A stretch of 64,000 nucleotides of DNA from Pseudomonas fluorescens. GTDB taxonomy: Bacteria > Pseudomonadota > Gammaproteobacteria > Pseudomonadales > Pseudomonadaceae. Below, one piece after another: positions 19,432 to 27,798 of this stretch. Numbering within the stretch: the stretch's first letter is position 1; each line of letters begins with the position of its first letter. The notes below the pieces were generated by a model. It had not been told where the DNA came from and did not search any database. It saw only the letters and a program-made list of their open reading frames with translations. The translations under genes and the position numbers were made by a program. The stretch spans positions 95,214 to 159,213 of the forward strand of contig NZ_CABVHQ010000005.1 of NCBI RefSeq assembly GCF_902497895.1. The letters are read 5' to 3'.

Positions 19432-20799
19432 GTGATCAAGACCTTGAACCACCTCCCGCATCCCCACGAGGACGCGGTCGCCCTTGCCGGCCATTTCACT
19501 GATCTGGCGCCGCCGCTCAACGCCCGCCAGGCCCATCTGGAAGCCTCGCGCTGCCTGTATTGCTACGACGCGCCCTGCGTGAATGCCTGCCCGAGCGAGA
19601 TCGACATCCCGTCATTCATCCGCAACATCCACCAGGAAAACGTCCAGGGCGCCGCGCAGAAAATCCTCTCGGCGAACATCCTCGGCGGCAGTTGCGCCCG
19701 GGTCTGTCCGACCGAAATCCTCTGCCAGCAAGCCTGCGTGCGTAACAACGCCCAGGAATGCGCACCGGTGCTGATCGGCCTGTTGCAACGCTACGCGGTG
19801 GACAACGCGCAATTCAGCGAGCATCCGTTCCAGCGTGCAGCGCCGACCGGCAAACGCATCGCGGTGGTCGGCGCCGGGCCGGCCGGGTTGTCCTGCGCTC
19901 ACCGCTCGGCCATGCACGGTCATGATGTGGTAATTTTCGAGGCCCGGGAAAAGGCCGGTGGCCTTAACGAATACGGAATCGCCAAGTACAAACTGGTGGA
20001 CGACTTCGCTCAGCGTGAGCTGGAGTTCCTGTTGGGCATAGGCGGGATCGAGATCCGCCACGGGCAGAAACTCGGTGACAACCTCAGCCTGACTGAACTG
20101 CATCAGCAGTTCGATTCAGTGTTCCTCGGCCTCGGTCTGGCTGCCAGCAAAAAACTCGGCCTGGCCCACGAAGACGCTCCGGGCATGCTCGCCGCCACCG
20201 ACTACATCCGCGAGCTGCGCCAGGCCGATGACCTGACTCAACTACCCGTGGCCGATCGCTGCATCGTCCTCGGCGCCGGCAACACCGCGATCGACATGGC
20301 GGTGCAAATGGCCCGCCTCGGTGCGCGCGACGTGAATCTGGTGTACCGCCGCGGCCTGGAGGACATGGGCGCCACCGAACACGAGCAGCACATCGCCAAG
20401 GCCAATCAGGTCCGCCTGCTGACTTGGGCCCAGCCCGAAGAAGTACTGCTCGATGAGCAGGGCCAGGTCCGCGGCATGCGCTTTGCCCGCACGCGAATGG
20501 TGGACGGCCGTTTGCAGTCCACCGGCGAGACCTTCGAACTGGCCGCCGACGGGATCTTCAAAGCCATCGGCCAGGCCTTCGACGGCGCAGCGCTGAGCGA
20601 CCCGTTGGCCCGTGAATTGAAGCGCCAGGGCGAGCGCATTCAGGTGGACGAGCAGCTGCGTACCAGTATCCCCGGCGTGTATGCCGGCGGCGACTGCACC
20701 AGTCTCGATCAGGATCTCACCGTCCAGGCCGTGCAGCACGGCAAGCTGGCCGCCGAAGCCATCAATGCCCAACTCATGCTCAATGTGGAGGCTGCGTAA
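19432..20799 (+). CDS. preT: NAD-dependent dihydropyrimidine dehydrogenase, PreT subunit
   Basis: Flavin/Fe-S electron-transfer subunit that works with PreA to reduce uracil and thymine with NAD(P)H (also called PydX). About 455 aa. N-terminal cysteines CLYCYDAPCVNACP and GGSCARVCPTEILCQQACV would hold [4Fe-4S] clusters. The FAD-binding GAGPAGLSCAHRSAMHG and NAD(P)-binding GAGNTAIDMAV are both glutamate-synthase small-subunit-like. The start is placed at GTG 19432 (MIKTLNHLPHPHEDA), preceded by GTGAGG; in-frame ATGs at 19378 and 19390 would add a poorly typed leader. The stop abuts the preA start exactly. Confidence 0.92.
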   Translation: MIKTLNHLPHPHEDAVALAGHFTDLAPPLNARQAHLEASRCLYCYDAPCVNACPSEIDIPSFIRNIHQENVQGAAQKILSANILGGSCARVCPTEILCQQACVRNNAQECAPVLIGLLQRYAVDNAQFSEHPFQRAAPTGKRIAVVGAGPAGLSCAHRSAMHGHDVVIFEAREKAGGLNEYGIAKYKLVDDFAQRELEFLLGIGGIEIRHGQKLGDNLSLTELHQQFDSVFLGLGLAASKKLGLAHEDAPGMLAATDYIRELRQADDLTQLPVADRCIVLGAGNTAIDMAVQMARLGARDVNLVYRRGLEDMGATEHEQHIAKANQVRLLTWAQPEEVLLDEQGQVRGMRFARTRMVDGRLQSTGETFELAADGIFKAIGQAFDGAALSDPLARELKRQGERIQVDEQLRTSIPGVYAGGDCTSLDQDLTVQAVQHGKLAAEAINAQLMLNVEAA

Positions 20800-22074
20800 A
20801 TGGCCGATCTCTCGATAATCTTCGCCGGTATCAAAGCCCCCAATCCATTCTGGCTGGCCTCCGCGCCGCCCACCGACAAAGCCTATAACGTGGTCCGTGC
20901 CTTTGAAGCCGGTTGGGGGGGCGTGGTCTGGAAAACCCTCGGCGAAGATCCGGCGGCGGTCAACGTCTCGTCGCGTTACTCCGCGCACTTCGGCGCCAAC
21001 CGTGAAGTCATGGGTTTCAACAATATCGAGCTGATCACCGACCGCTCGCTGGAAATCAATCTGCGGGAAATCACTCAGGTCAAAAAGGACTGGCCGGACC
21101 GCGCGCTGATCGTGTCCTTGATGGTGCCCTGCGTCGAAGAATCCTGGAAAGCCATTCTGCCGCTGGTGGAAGCCACCGGTGCCGACGGCATCGAGCTGAA
21201 CTTCGGCTGCCCCCACGGCATGCCCGAGCGTGGCATGGGCGCGGCGGTCGGTCAGGTGCCGGAATACGTCGAGCAAGTGACCCGCTGGTGCAAGACTTAC
21301 TGCTCGCTGCCAGTGATCGTCAAACTCACGCCGAACATCACCGACATCCGCCTGGCTGCCCGCGCGGCCCATCGTGGTGGCGCCGATGCGGTGTCACTGA
21401 TCAACACCATCAATTCCATCACCAGCATCGACCTGGAGCGCATGGTTGCCCGTCCGATGGTCGGCAGCCAAAGCACCCACGGTGGCTACTGCGGCTCGGC
21501 GGTCAAACCGATTGCGTTGAACATGGTCGCGGAAATCGCCCGCGACCCACAAACCCGGGGCCTGCCGATTTGCGGCATCGGCGGGATAGGCAGTTGGCGC
21601 GATGCGGCGGAGTTCATCGCCCTGGGCAGCGGCGCGGTACAGGTGTGCACGGCGGCGATGCTGCATGGCTTTCGCATCGTCGAGGAAATGAAGGACGGTC
21701 TGTCACGCTGGATGGACAGTCAGGGCTACGCCAACCTGGACCAATTCTCGGGGCTGGCAGTGGGCAATACCACGGACTGGAAGTACCTGGACATCAACTA
21801 CCAGGTCATCGCCAAGATCGACCAGGACGCCTGCATCGGTTGCGGCCGCTGCCACATCGCCTGCGAAGACACCGCGCACCAGGCCATCGCCAGCCTCAAG
21901 CAACCTGACGGCACTCATAAATATCAAGTGATCGACGACGAGTGCGTGGGCTGCAACCTGTGCCAGATCACCTGCCCGGTCCAGGACTGCATCGAGATGG
22001 TCGCCATCGACAGCGGCAAGCCGTTCCTGGACTGGAATCATGATCCGAGGAATCCGTATCACGTGGTGGTTTAA
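20800..22074 (+). CDS. preA: NAD-dependent dihydropyrimidine dehydrogenase, PreA subunit
   Basis: Catalytic FMN subunit that reduces uracil/thymine to the dihydro forms, first step of the pathway (PydA). 424 aa: a dihydroorotate-dehydrogenase-like TIM barrel (about 1-310), with NFGCPHGMPERGMGAAVGQ and KLTPNITD. A ferredoxin-like C-terminus holds two [4Fe-4S] motifs, CIGCGRCHIACEDTAHQ and CVGCNLCQITCP. The ATG directly follows the preT stop, so the pair is translated together from one mRNA. Confidence 0.95.
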   Translation: MADLSIIFAGIKAPNPFWLASAPPTDKAYNVVRAFEAGWGGVVWKTLGEDPAAVNVSSRYSAHFGANREVMGFNNIELITDRSLEINLREITQVKKDWPDRALIVSLMVPCVEESWKAILPLVEATGADGIELNFGCPHGMPERGMGAAVGQVPEYVEQVTRWCKTYCSLPVIVKLTPNITDIRLAARAAHRGGADAVSLINTINSITSIDLERMVARPMVGSQSTHGGYCGSAVKPIALNMVAEIARDPQTRGLPICGIGGIGSWRDAAEFIALGSGAVQVCTAAMLHGFRIVEEMKDGLSRWMDSQGYANLDQFSGLAVGNTTDWKYLDINYQVIAKIDQDACIGCGRCHIACEDTAHQAIASLKQPDGTHKYQVIDDECVGCNLCQITCPVQDCIEMVAIDSGKPFLDWNHDPRNPYHVVV

Positions 22075-22108
22075 TCAGAAACTCAGCTGAAATCAGGGTG
22101 TACCTGAC

Positions 22109-22209
22109 AAGATCGCAGCCTGCGGCAGCTCCTACGGATCGGCGTAGATTCGCAACATCGCAGATGTACGCGCTCGGCGTAGGAGCTGCCGCAGGCTGCG
22201 ATCTTTTCA
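22109..22209. repeat. Inverted pair of REP sequences
   Basis: Copies at 22109-22135 and 22179-22209 face each other between the convergent preA and TetR genes. There is no separate classical terminator, so the long hairpin may also stop transcription. Confidence 0.9.
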
Positions 22210-22222
22210 GGCAACCACCACC

Positions 22223-22843
22223 TCAAGACTCCAACCCGATCCCCCGAAGAATCACACTGGTCACAGTCTGCACCGCCCGCTCGAACTGCATGTCCGACAG
22301 CGGCTGGTGATCGTTGAGGATCATCACCTGGTGATCGAAGTCGGCGTAGTGCTGGGTCGAGGCCCAGATCATGTACAGCAGGCTCGAGGGCTCCACTGCG
22401 AGGATGCGTTTGTCTTCCACCCACTGACGAATCTTCGCTTCCTTCATCTTCGCCCAATCGTACAGGCTGGCATCCAGCGCCTCGCCCAGGGTCGGTGCAC
22501 CGTGGATGATTTCATTGGCCCAGACTTTCGAGCCATAAGGCCGGCTGCGGGAATGGTTCATCTTGGCGCGGATATAGCTGCTGAGCACCACCCGTGGATC
22601 ATCGAACAGCTCGAAGCACAGTGCGTCCTGCTTCCAGACTTCCAGCAAGTCGAACAACACCGCGCTGTACAACTCGCTCTTGGTGCTGAAGTAGTAATGC
22701 AGGTTGGAGCGCGGCAATTGGACTTCCCTGGCAATATCCGCCATCGCCGTGCTGCCATAGCCCTTCTCGGCGAAGATTTTTTCCGCCGCCAGCAGAATTT
22801 TCTCGACGTTACTGCGACGAATCTCGATCTTGTGATTGCCCAT
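22223..22843 (-). CDS. TetR-family regulator, RutR-like
   Basis: 206-aa DNA-binding regulator. The N-terminal helix-turn-helix is standard TetR (ILLAAEKIFAEKGYGSTAMA ... VQLPRSNLHYYFSTKSELYSAVL). The C-terminal ligand domain is of the RutR type (VWANEIIHGAPTLGEAL, then MIWASTQHYADFDHQV), the family that senses uracil and controls pyrimidine use. The start at 22843 (MGNHKIEI) has GGGAG 6 bases upstream; the frame continues 39 codons further without support. It lies at the end of the pyrimidine cluster and is the obvious candidate to bind the palindromes at 17439-17592. Confidence 0.9.
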   Translation of the reverse strand: MGNHKIEIRRSNVEKILLAAEKIFAEKGYGSTAMADIAREVQLPRSNLHYYFSTKSELYSAVLFDLLEVWKQDALCFELFDDPRVVLSSYIRAKMNHSRSRPYGSKVWANEIIHGAPTLGEALDASLYDWAKMKEAKIRQWVEDKRILAVEPSSLLYMIWASTQHYADFDHQVMILNDHQPLSDMQFERAVQTVTSVILRGIGLES

Positions 22844-23018
22844 GAGGACTCCCTGGCTACAGCGTTGATCAAGATTACCATCCGCTCTAGATCGGACGAC
22901 AGGCGAAAACGAAACTTCGTACGCTAGACTTCCCCGCGAAAAGCCCAAGAGGCATTTCACTCCTCTCGCGCTTCATGCTCTATTAACGTTCCCGTTGCAC
23001 TCATTGAAGGTGCCTACA

Positions 23019-23384
23019 ATGATTATCAAAAAAATCCTGACCCGCGCGGCCTTGCTGGGCTCGCTGCTCGCCGCGTCTTCGGTGTTCGCCCACGCCCATC
23101 TGGAAAGCGCGACACCGGCCGCCGAGGGCACCGCTGTTGCGCCCAAGGAATTGCGCCTGATGTTTTCCGAAGGGGTTGAAGCGACCTTCAGCAAAGTCAG
23201 TCTGAGCAAGGATGGCGCTGAAGTGCCGATCAAAGGCATCGCCACCGAAGCCGCTGACAAAAAGACCCTGATCGTGACCCCGGCAGAACCACTGACTGCT
23301 GGTGAGTACAAGGTCGAGTGGCACGCGGTATCGGTCGACACTCACAAAAGCGAAGGTAAATACAGCTTCAAGGTCGGCCAATAA
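23019..23384 (+). CDS. copC: CopC-family periplasmic copper-binding protein
   Basis: 121-aa precursor with a signal peptide (MIIKKILTRAALLGSLLAAS, cleaved after VFA). The mature protein then begins HAHLESATPA; the N-terminal His is a Cu(II) ligand in CopC/YobA proteins. The beta-barrel signature ends with WHAVSVDTHKSEGKYSFKV, which holds further Cu ligands. GAAGG precedes the ATG. copD follows after 3 bases, so both make a copper-handling operon, with CopC passing copper to or from the membrane partner. No regulator lies next to it. Confidence 0.92.
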   Translation: MIIKKILTRAALLGSLLAASSVFAHAHLESATPAAEGTAVAPKELRLMFSEGVEATFSKVSLSKDGAEVPIKGIATEAADKKTLIVTPAEPLTAGEYKVEWHAVSVDTHKSEGKYSFKVGQ

Positions 23385-23387
23385 CCC

Positions 23388-24260
23388 ATGTCGGACATGC
23401 TGGTGCTGTGCCGTTTCCTGCATTTCGCTGTGGTGTTGATGCTGTTTGGCGCCTGGGTCTTCCGGCCCTTGCTGTTGGACCGGGCGCCGCTTACCGATGC
23501 GCTCTCAACTCTGGATCGACGCCTCGCCAGCGTGACAAAACTACTCGCATTGTTGGCCCTGATCAGCGGGCTCTGTTGGTTGCTGCTGATCACCGCCAGC
23601 ATGGCCGGGTCATGGCCGGCGGCGTTTGATCTGCCGACCGTGCAATTAGTCTTGAGCAAAACTTTTTTCGGACAGGTCTGGAGCTGGCACCTGCTGTTCA
23701 ATCTGTTGCTGGTCGTGTGCCTGATGACTCGACTGCAAAGCGCATTTGCGTTACGCCTTATCCTGACGAGTCTGCTATTGGCCACGCTGGCGCCAGTCGG
23801 CCACGGCGCCATGCTCGACGGTCTCGACGGCCAGCTATTGATCCTCAATCAGCTGATTCACCTGGCCTGCGTCGGCGCCTGGCTCGGCGGGTTGATGTTG
23901 CTGGTGTTGATCCTGCTACAACCGGCCGGCCAGCCGATCGGCGCGATACTGCGCCGCTTCAGCGGTATCGGTTATGGACTGGTGGCCGGTTTGCTGGTCA
24001 GCGGATTGATCAATGTCCGGGTCCTCACCGGAGTCTTTTGGCCGACGCCATTGCTCTCCGGTTTTGCGCTGATCCTGCTGATCAAGGTCGCCCTCGTCGG
24101 CGCCATGTTGCTGCTGGCGCTGTTCAATTGGCTGCGGGTGAACGACTGTGAACAGCGCCTGTCGACCCTGCGCACCAGTGTGATCATCGAGTGGCTGCTG
24201 GGCGTTGCCGCGGTGGCGGCGGTTTCGTTGCTGGGGACATTGCCGCCGATGGGGGGTTGA
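23388..24260 (+). CDS. copD: CopD-family copper transport membrane protein
   Basis: 290-aa inner-membrane protein with about eight hydrophobic helices, the partner of CopC in copper uptake. Conserved His residues lie in FLHFAVVLMLFG and WSWHLLFN, and the family segments GHGAMLDG and LIHLACVGAWLGGL are present. It follows copC with a 3-base gap. The end runs GTLPPMGG, usual for the family. Confidence 0.9.
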   Translation: MSDMLVLCRFLHFAVVLMLFGAWVFRPLLLDRAPLTDALSTLDRRLASVTKLLALLALISGLCWLLLITASMAGSWPAAFDLPTVQLVLSKTFFGQVWSWHLLFNLLLVVCLMTRLQSAFALRLILTSLLLATLAPVGHGAMLDGLDGQLLILNQLIHLACVGAWLGGLMLLVLILLQPAGQPIGAILRRFSGIGYGLVAGLLVSGLINVRVLTGVFWPTPLLSGFALILLIKVALVGAMLLLALFNWLRVNDCEQRLSTLRTSVIIEWLLGVAAVAAVSLLGTLPPMGG

Positions 24261-24271
24261 GTCAGGCGCGA

Positions 24272-24305
24272 AGATCAAAAGATCGCAGCCTGCGGCAGCT
24301 CCTAC
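24272..24305. repeat. Single REP sequence
   Basis: One reverse-oriented copy lies just after copD. The 120 bases from here to the TauE gene hold nothing else recognisable. Confidence 0.88.
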
Positions 24306-24426
24306 AGGGGATTTTCGGACACCTGTGATGCCAAGGTGAATACGATCCTGGCGGTCTTGCTTGCGTCAAGGCAGCTAGCGCAGTGGTTTCGCCGCAACGA
24401 TGGTTTTTTTGCAAGAGCGCCCCAAC

Positions 24427-25227
24427 TTATGCCTTGAACAGCATATAACCCGCCACAACGATGCAAATGCTCGCGAACCCCACCTGCAACCCCCTGGCCG
24501 GCACTCGGGATGACAGCCGTCGGCCCAGCAGCATGCCGACGATGCTCGCGACGATGAACATCCCGCCCGTGGCGTCAATGGAGACTCCGGCGTAGAACGC
24601 ACCGATCACCCCTATCGCCGAAATCAGGCTGATCACCATCAATGAGGTGGCGACGATGCCGCGCATCTGTACATCGGTCAGTTGCTTGAAGGCCGGCACG
24701 ATCAGAAAACCGCCTCCCACTCCAAGCAGCCCCGACACAACCCCGGTGACCGCGCCTAATGCGGCAAGCGTCGCCGAGCATTTCGCGGTCCAGGAGAAGC
24801 GCCCGGTCTGCTGATCGAGCATGCAGTTTTTCTGCCCCCAGGAAGCACTGCCATGGTCACTCGGCCCGGCATCCCGCGACTCGCGGCGCAACATCCGCCA
24901 CGCCACGATGACCATCAGCAGGCTGAACAGCACCATCAGGGTCTTTTCCGGCAAACGATGGGCGAAGTAGATTCCCACCGGCGAGAACAAGGCCCCGAGC
25001 AAGGCGATCAGCAACGCCGCGCGGTACCGCACCAGGCCGTGTCGCAGGCCATCGATGGCACCCACCGCAGCGGCGCTGCCCACCGCGAACAACGCCACCG
25101 GTGCCGCCTGGGTCATGCTCCAGCCCAACCCCAGCACCAGTGCCGGCACCGCGAGAATGCCGCCGCCGGCACCGGTCAAGCCGAGGACCAGGCCCATTAC
25201 CACGCCAAAAAATGTTGCCAGCAGCAT
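24427..25227 (-). CDS. TauE/SafE-family sulfite/organosulfonate exporter
   Basis: 266-aa inner-membrane protein with two homologous halves of about four helices each. Each half begins with a Gly-rich repeat typical of the family (GLTGAGGGILAVPAL near residue 16 and GLLGVGGGFLIVPAF near 155). The start at 25227 (MLLATFFG) follows AAGAG; the frame runs further upstream through the divergent promoter. It is divergent from a persulfide-dioxygenase-like gene, the arrangement seen in hydrogen sulfide detoxification loci, so export of sulfite made by that enzyme is the likely role (inference). Confidence 0.9.
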   Translation of the reverse strand: MLLATFFGVVMGLVLGLTGAGGGILAVPALVLGLGWSMTQAAPVALFAVGSAAAVGAIDGLRHGLVRYRAALLIALLGALFSPVGIYFAHRLPEKTLMVLFSLLMVIVAWRMLRRESRDAGPSDHGSASWGQKNCMLDQQTGRFSWTAKCSATLAALGAVTGVVSGLLGVGGGFLIVPAFKQLTDVQMRGIVATSLMVISLISAIGVIGAFYAGVSIDATGGMFIVASIVGMLLGRRLSSRVPARGLQVGFASICIVVAGYMLFKA

Positions 25228-25393
25228 AAAACGCTCTTGTTCTACTTGAATAAATCCGGAACAGACCCGGCCCTGGAATGGCGCCCACGATACAACTCCA
25301 CAAAGGTTTGCATCATTTAAAATCACATCCAGACTAGTCAGTGTGCGGATAAAGTACTTAATCTGCGGCCACATCCCAAAAGGATCTGCCCCC

Positions 25394-26257
25394 ATGCCAG
25401 CGTTGATTCAAGCCTTCCTGGACGAAGTATCATCGACCTACACCTACGTGATCTTCGAGCACGATGATGGGCACTGTGCGATTGTCGACCCGGTGCTCGA
25501 CTTTGATCCTGTCGCAGGGCGCACCGCGACTGTCCACGCGGATCGGGTGATCGCCTTCGTCCGCGAACACCGCTTGCAGGTGCAGTGGCTGCTGGAAACC
25601 CACGCCCACGCCGACCACCTGTCCGCCGCCCCCTACCTGCGCCAGGAGCTGGGGGGCAAGATCGCCATCGGCGAATCGATCAGCAAGGTTCAGGAGGTGT
25701 TCAAGACCCTGTTCAACCTCGAGTCGGAATTTTCCGTCACCGGCACGCAGTTCGACCATCTGTTCGCACCGGACGAGGAATTCGCCATCGGCAACCTCAA
25801 GGCCAAGGCGCTGCACGTACCGGGACACACCCCGGCGGACATGGCGTACTTGATCGAAGACCAACTGATTCTGGTAGGCGATACGTTGTTCCTGCCCGAT
25901 GTCGGCACCGCCCGCTGCGACTTCCCCGGTGGCAATGCGCAGCAGTTGTTCACTTCGATACGCAAGCTGCTCGCCTTCCCCGCCGAGACTCGCCTCTACG
26001 TCTGCCACGACTACCCGCCCGCTGGCCGTGAGCCGCAATGCCTGAGCAGTGTCGGCGAGCAGCGCAAAAGCAATATCCATGTGCATGACGGCGTCGAGCA
26101 GGCTGCGTTCGTCGCCATGCGCAACCAGCGCGACGCCGGGCGGGCTCTGCCGACGCTGTTGCTGCCGGCGATCCAGGTCAACGTGCGTGCAGGCAATCTG
26201 CCGCCGGCCGAGGACAATGGGGTGGTTTATCTGAAGATCCCGATCAATCAGCTCTGA
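25394..26257 (+). CDS. MBL-fold hydrolase, probable persulfide dioxygenase (Blh/ETHE1 type)
   Basis: 287-aa metallo-beta-lactamase-fold protein. The metal motif is ETHAHADHLSAAPYL (His-x-His-x-Asp-His), followed by HVPGHTPADM, GDTLFLPDVGTARCDFPGG and CHDYPP, the order typical of ETHE1/Blh enzymes. These oxidise glutathione persulfide to sulfite with an Fe(II) centre. The start at 25394 follows AAGGA about 9 bases upstream; a start at 25343 would add 17 residues over the promoter. The divergent TauE exporter fits a sulfide-detoxification role. A glyoxalase-II function is less likely. Confidence 0.88.
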   Translation: MPALIQAFLDEVSSTYTYVIFEHDDGHCAIVDPVLDFDPVAGRTATVHADRVIAFVREHRLQVQWLLETHAHADHLSAAPYLRQELGGKIAIGESISKVQEVFKTLFNLESEFSVTGTQFDHLFAPDEEFAIGNLKAKALHVPGHTPADMAYLIEDQLILVGDTLFLPDVGTARCDFPGGNAQQLFTSIRKLLAFPAETRLYVCHDYPPAGREPQCLSSVGEQRKSNIHVHDGVEQAAFVAMRNQRDAGRALPTLLLPAIQVNVRAGNLPPAEDNGVVYLKIPINQL

Positions 26258-26289
26258 ATCCCCGGTCATGAGGTCAATGTCCGCGGGGG

Positions 26290-27798
26290 TCAGCGACAGT
26301 CGGCAATGCCCGGCGCTCTGAAGCGCCCGCCTCCGGACTCCGACATTTCCCAAAGCCATAGCTCAGCCACCGGGCGTAAGGTACCCGGTCTGACGAACAC
26401 CGCCGAATAACAGGCTGTGAGATCTTCCGGCCGTAGCTCGCGTAACGCCTGTGCAGGGGTGATGCCCTTGGCAGCCGCCAACTGTAAAAATGCCTCCTCG
26501 TCGACCAGCCGTTGAAAAGCCCCGGTATTCACCACCGTCACGCTATGGGTGTTGCTCAACGGGACCTTCCACCTGGACTCCCAGCGATGGGTATGCCCAT
26601 AGACAAACAAGTCGAATGGCCCCAGGGCCTCTTCGCGAGCCCTCAGGTGACGCTTGAAAATCGCCGTCCTGGGCACCAGCACGTCCACCACCAGCGCGGA
26701 GAGCACCGGGTTGCATGGGTTGATTTTGGTATACACAACGGCGTTGCGGCATAACATTTCCAGGTCTTCGGTCGACAGGGTCTTGAGCATCTCATCGAGT
26801 TCGCGGCGCAGTTCCTCGCCTTCCGGGTTGGTGTCCTGGAGTTGCTCCTTGAATGAGTCACCCTCCGGTAACGAATAGCTGAAAAGCCGATGCCCGACCT
26901 TCTCCGCCGCCGCGCGATTGAACGGCGGGTCATGGGCGCCATTAGTCGACAACGCACGGTATTTCTGGCCCGGAGTGGTTTCAAAAATGTTGAAGGCAAT
27001 GAACCTGGCCAGGTCCTTGACGGTTCCACCCACACCCCGCTCGCTCATTCGATAGCGTGCTCCGGCGGTTTCCGGGTTGAGGTTATCGATCACCGGATAG
27101 CTCATCTCCTGCTCATTGAACAACTGCTGCACGAAGCGTTCTCCCCAGGAACGAATCATCAGCTGAGTGCCGTTGGAGTCGGTGGTGGTGACCTTCGGCC
27201 AATCGGCAAAGGCGTTCACATCACTGCCGATCTGCTGCCCGTGTTCGGCCACGATCCGCTTGTCTTCGGAGACCCACAGGCCACTTTCGACGAAAAACAC
27301 CCGCCCGTTCTGCGCCCCGAGACGCTCGATCAACGGCGCCCGGACGGCGGGAATGAGCAAGGCCGCATCATGGTTGCCAGGCACCACATAGAGACGATTG
27401 CTGCCGCGGGTGGAAAAATCTTTCAAGGCCTGGAGATCGGCATCATGAGCCTTGATGATGCGCCGGCTCAGATCGACCAGCTCGGCGACCGAACAGCCTG
27501 CACCGGCTCCGCTGCCCTGGCAGTGAATGTCATTGGGCAACTGCCACAGTTCGAGGAAATCGCCGACGATGATCAGGTCGACCTGGTCATGTCCCTCTCT
27601 GGAAATCGCGGCCAGGAAACCTCTCAACGCCTGGCTCCACCTGAAATCCTCATAGGGATGCCAGTGCCCATCGGCAGTACGCCCCAGGCCGAAATGCAGA
27701 TCGCTGACGAATACGCCAAGGCGCTCTTGCGCAGACCCTTCACCCACGACAAGCACACTGAAACACGCCAATAAAGCAGCATAGAGGCGACGCTTCAT
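26290..27798 (-). CDS. Exported calcineurin-like metallophosphoesterase
   Basis: 502-aa protein with an N-terminal signal peptide (MKRRLYAALLACFSVLVVGE, cleavage probably near GSAQ). All phosphoesterase motifs are present: SDLHFG, GDFLELW, VVPGNHD, EHGQQIG and YGHTHRWE, so a dinuclear metal centre is expected and the enzyme should act in the periplasm. The substrate is unknown. It is longer than simple family members, with an extra ~200 residues between EHGQ and GHTH. Its ATG overlaps the stop of the upstream DctP-CHAT gene (ATGA, 27795-27798), so the two are coupled; GGAGGTG gives a strong ribosome site. Function with the CHAT protein is inferred only from this. Confidence 0.9.
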   Translation of the reverse strand: MKRRLYAALLACFSVLVVGEGSAQERLGVFVSDLHFGLGRTADGHWHPYEDFRWSQALRGFLAAISREGHDQVDLIIVGDFLELWQLPNDIHCQGSGAGAGCSVAELVDLSRRIIKAHDADLQALKDFSTRGSNRLYVVPGNHDAALLIPAVRAPLIERLGAQNGRVFFVESGLWVSEDKRIVAEHGQQIGSDVNAFADWPKVTTTDSNGTQLMIRSWGERFVQQLFNEQEMSYPVIDNLNPETAGARYRMSERGVGGTVKDLARFIAFNIFETTPGQKYRALSTNGAHDPPFNRAAAEKVGHRLFSYSLPEGDSFKEQLQDTNPEGEELRRELDEMLKTLSTEDLEMLCRNAVVYTKINPCNPVLSALVVDVLVPRTAIFKRHLRAREEALGPFDLFVYGHTHRWESRWKVPLSNTHSVTVVNTGAFQRLVDEEAFLQLAAAKGITPAQALRELRPEDLTACYSAVFVRPGTLRPVAELWLWEMSESGGGRFRAPGIADCR

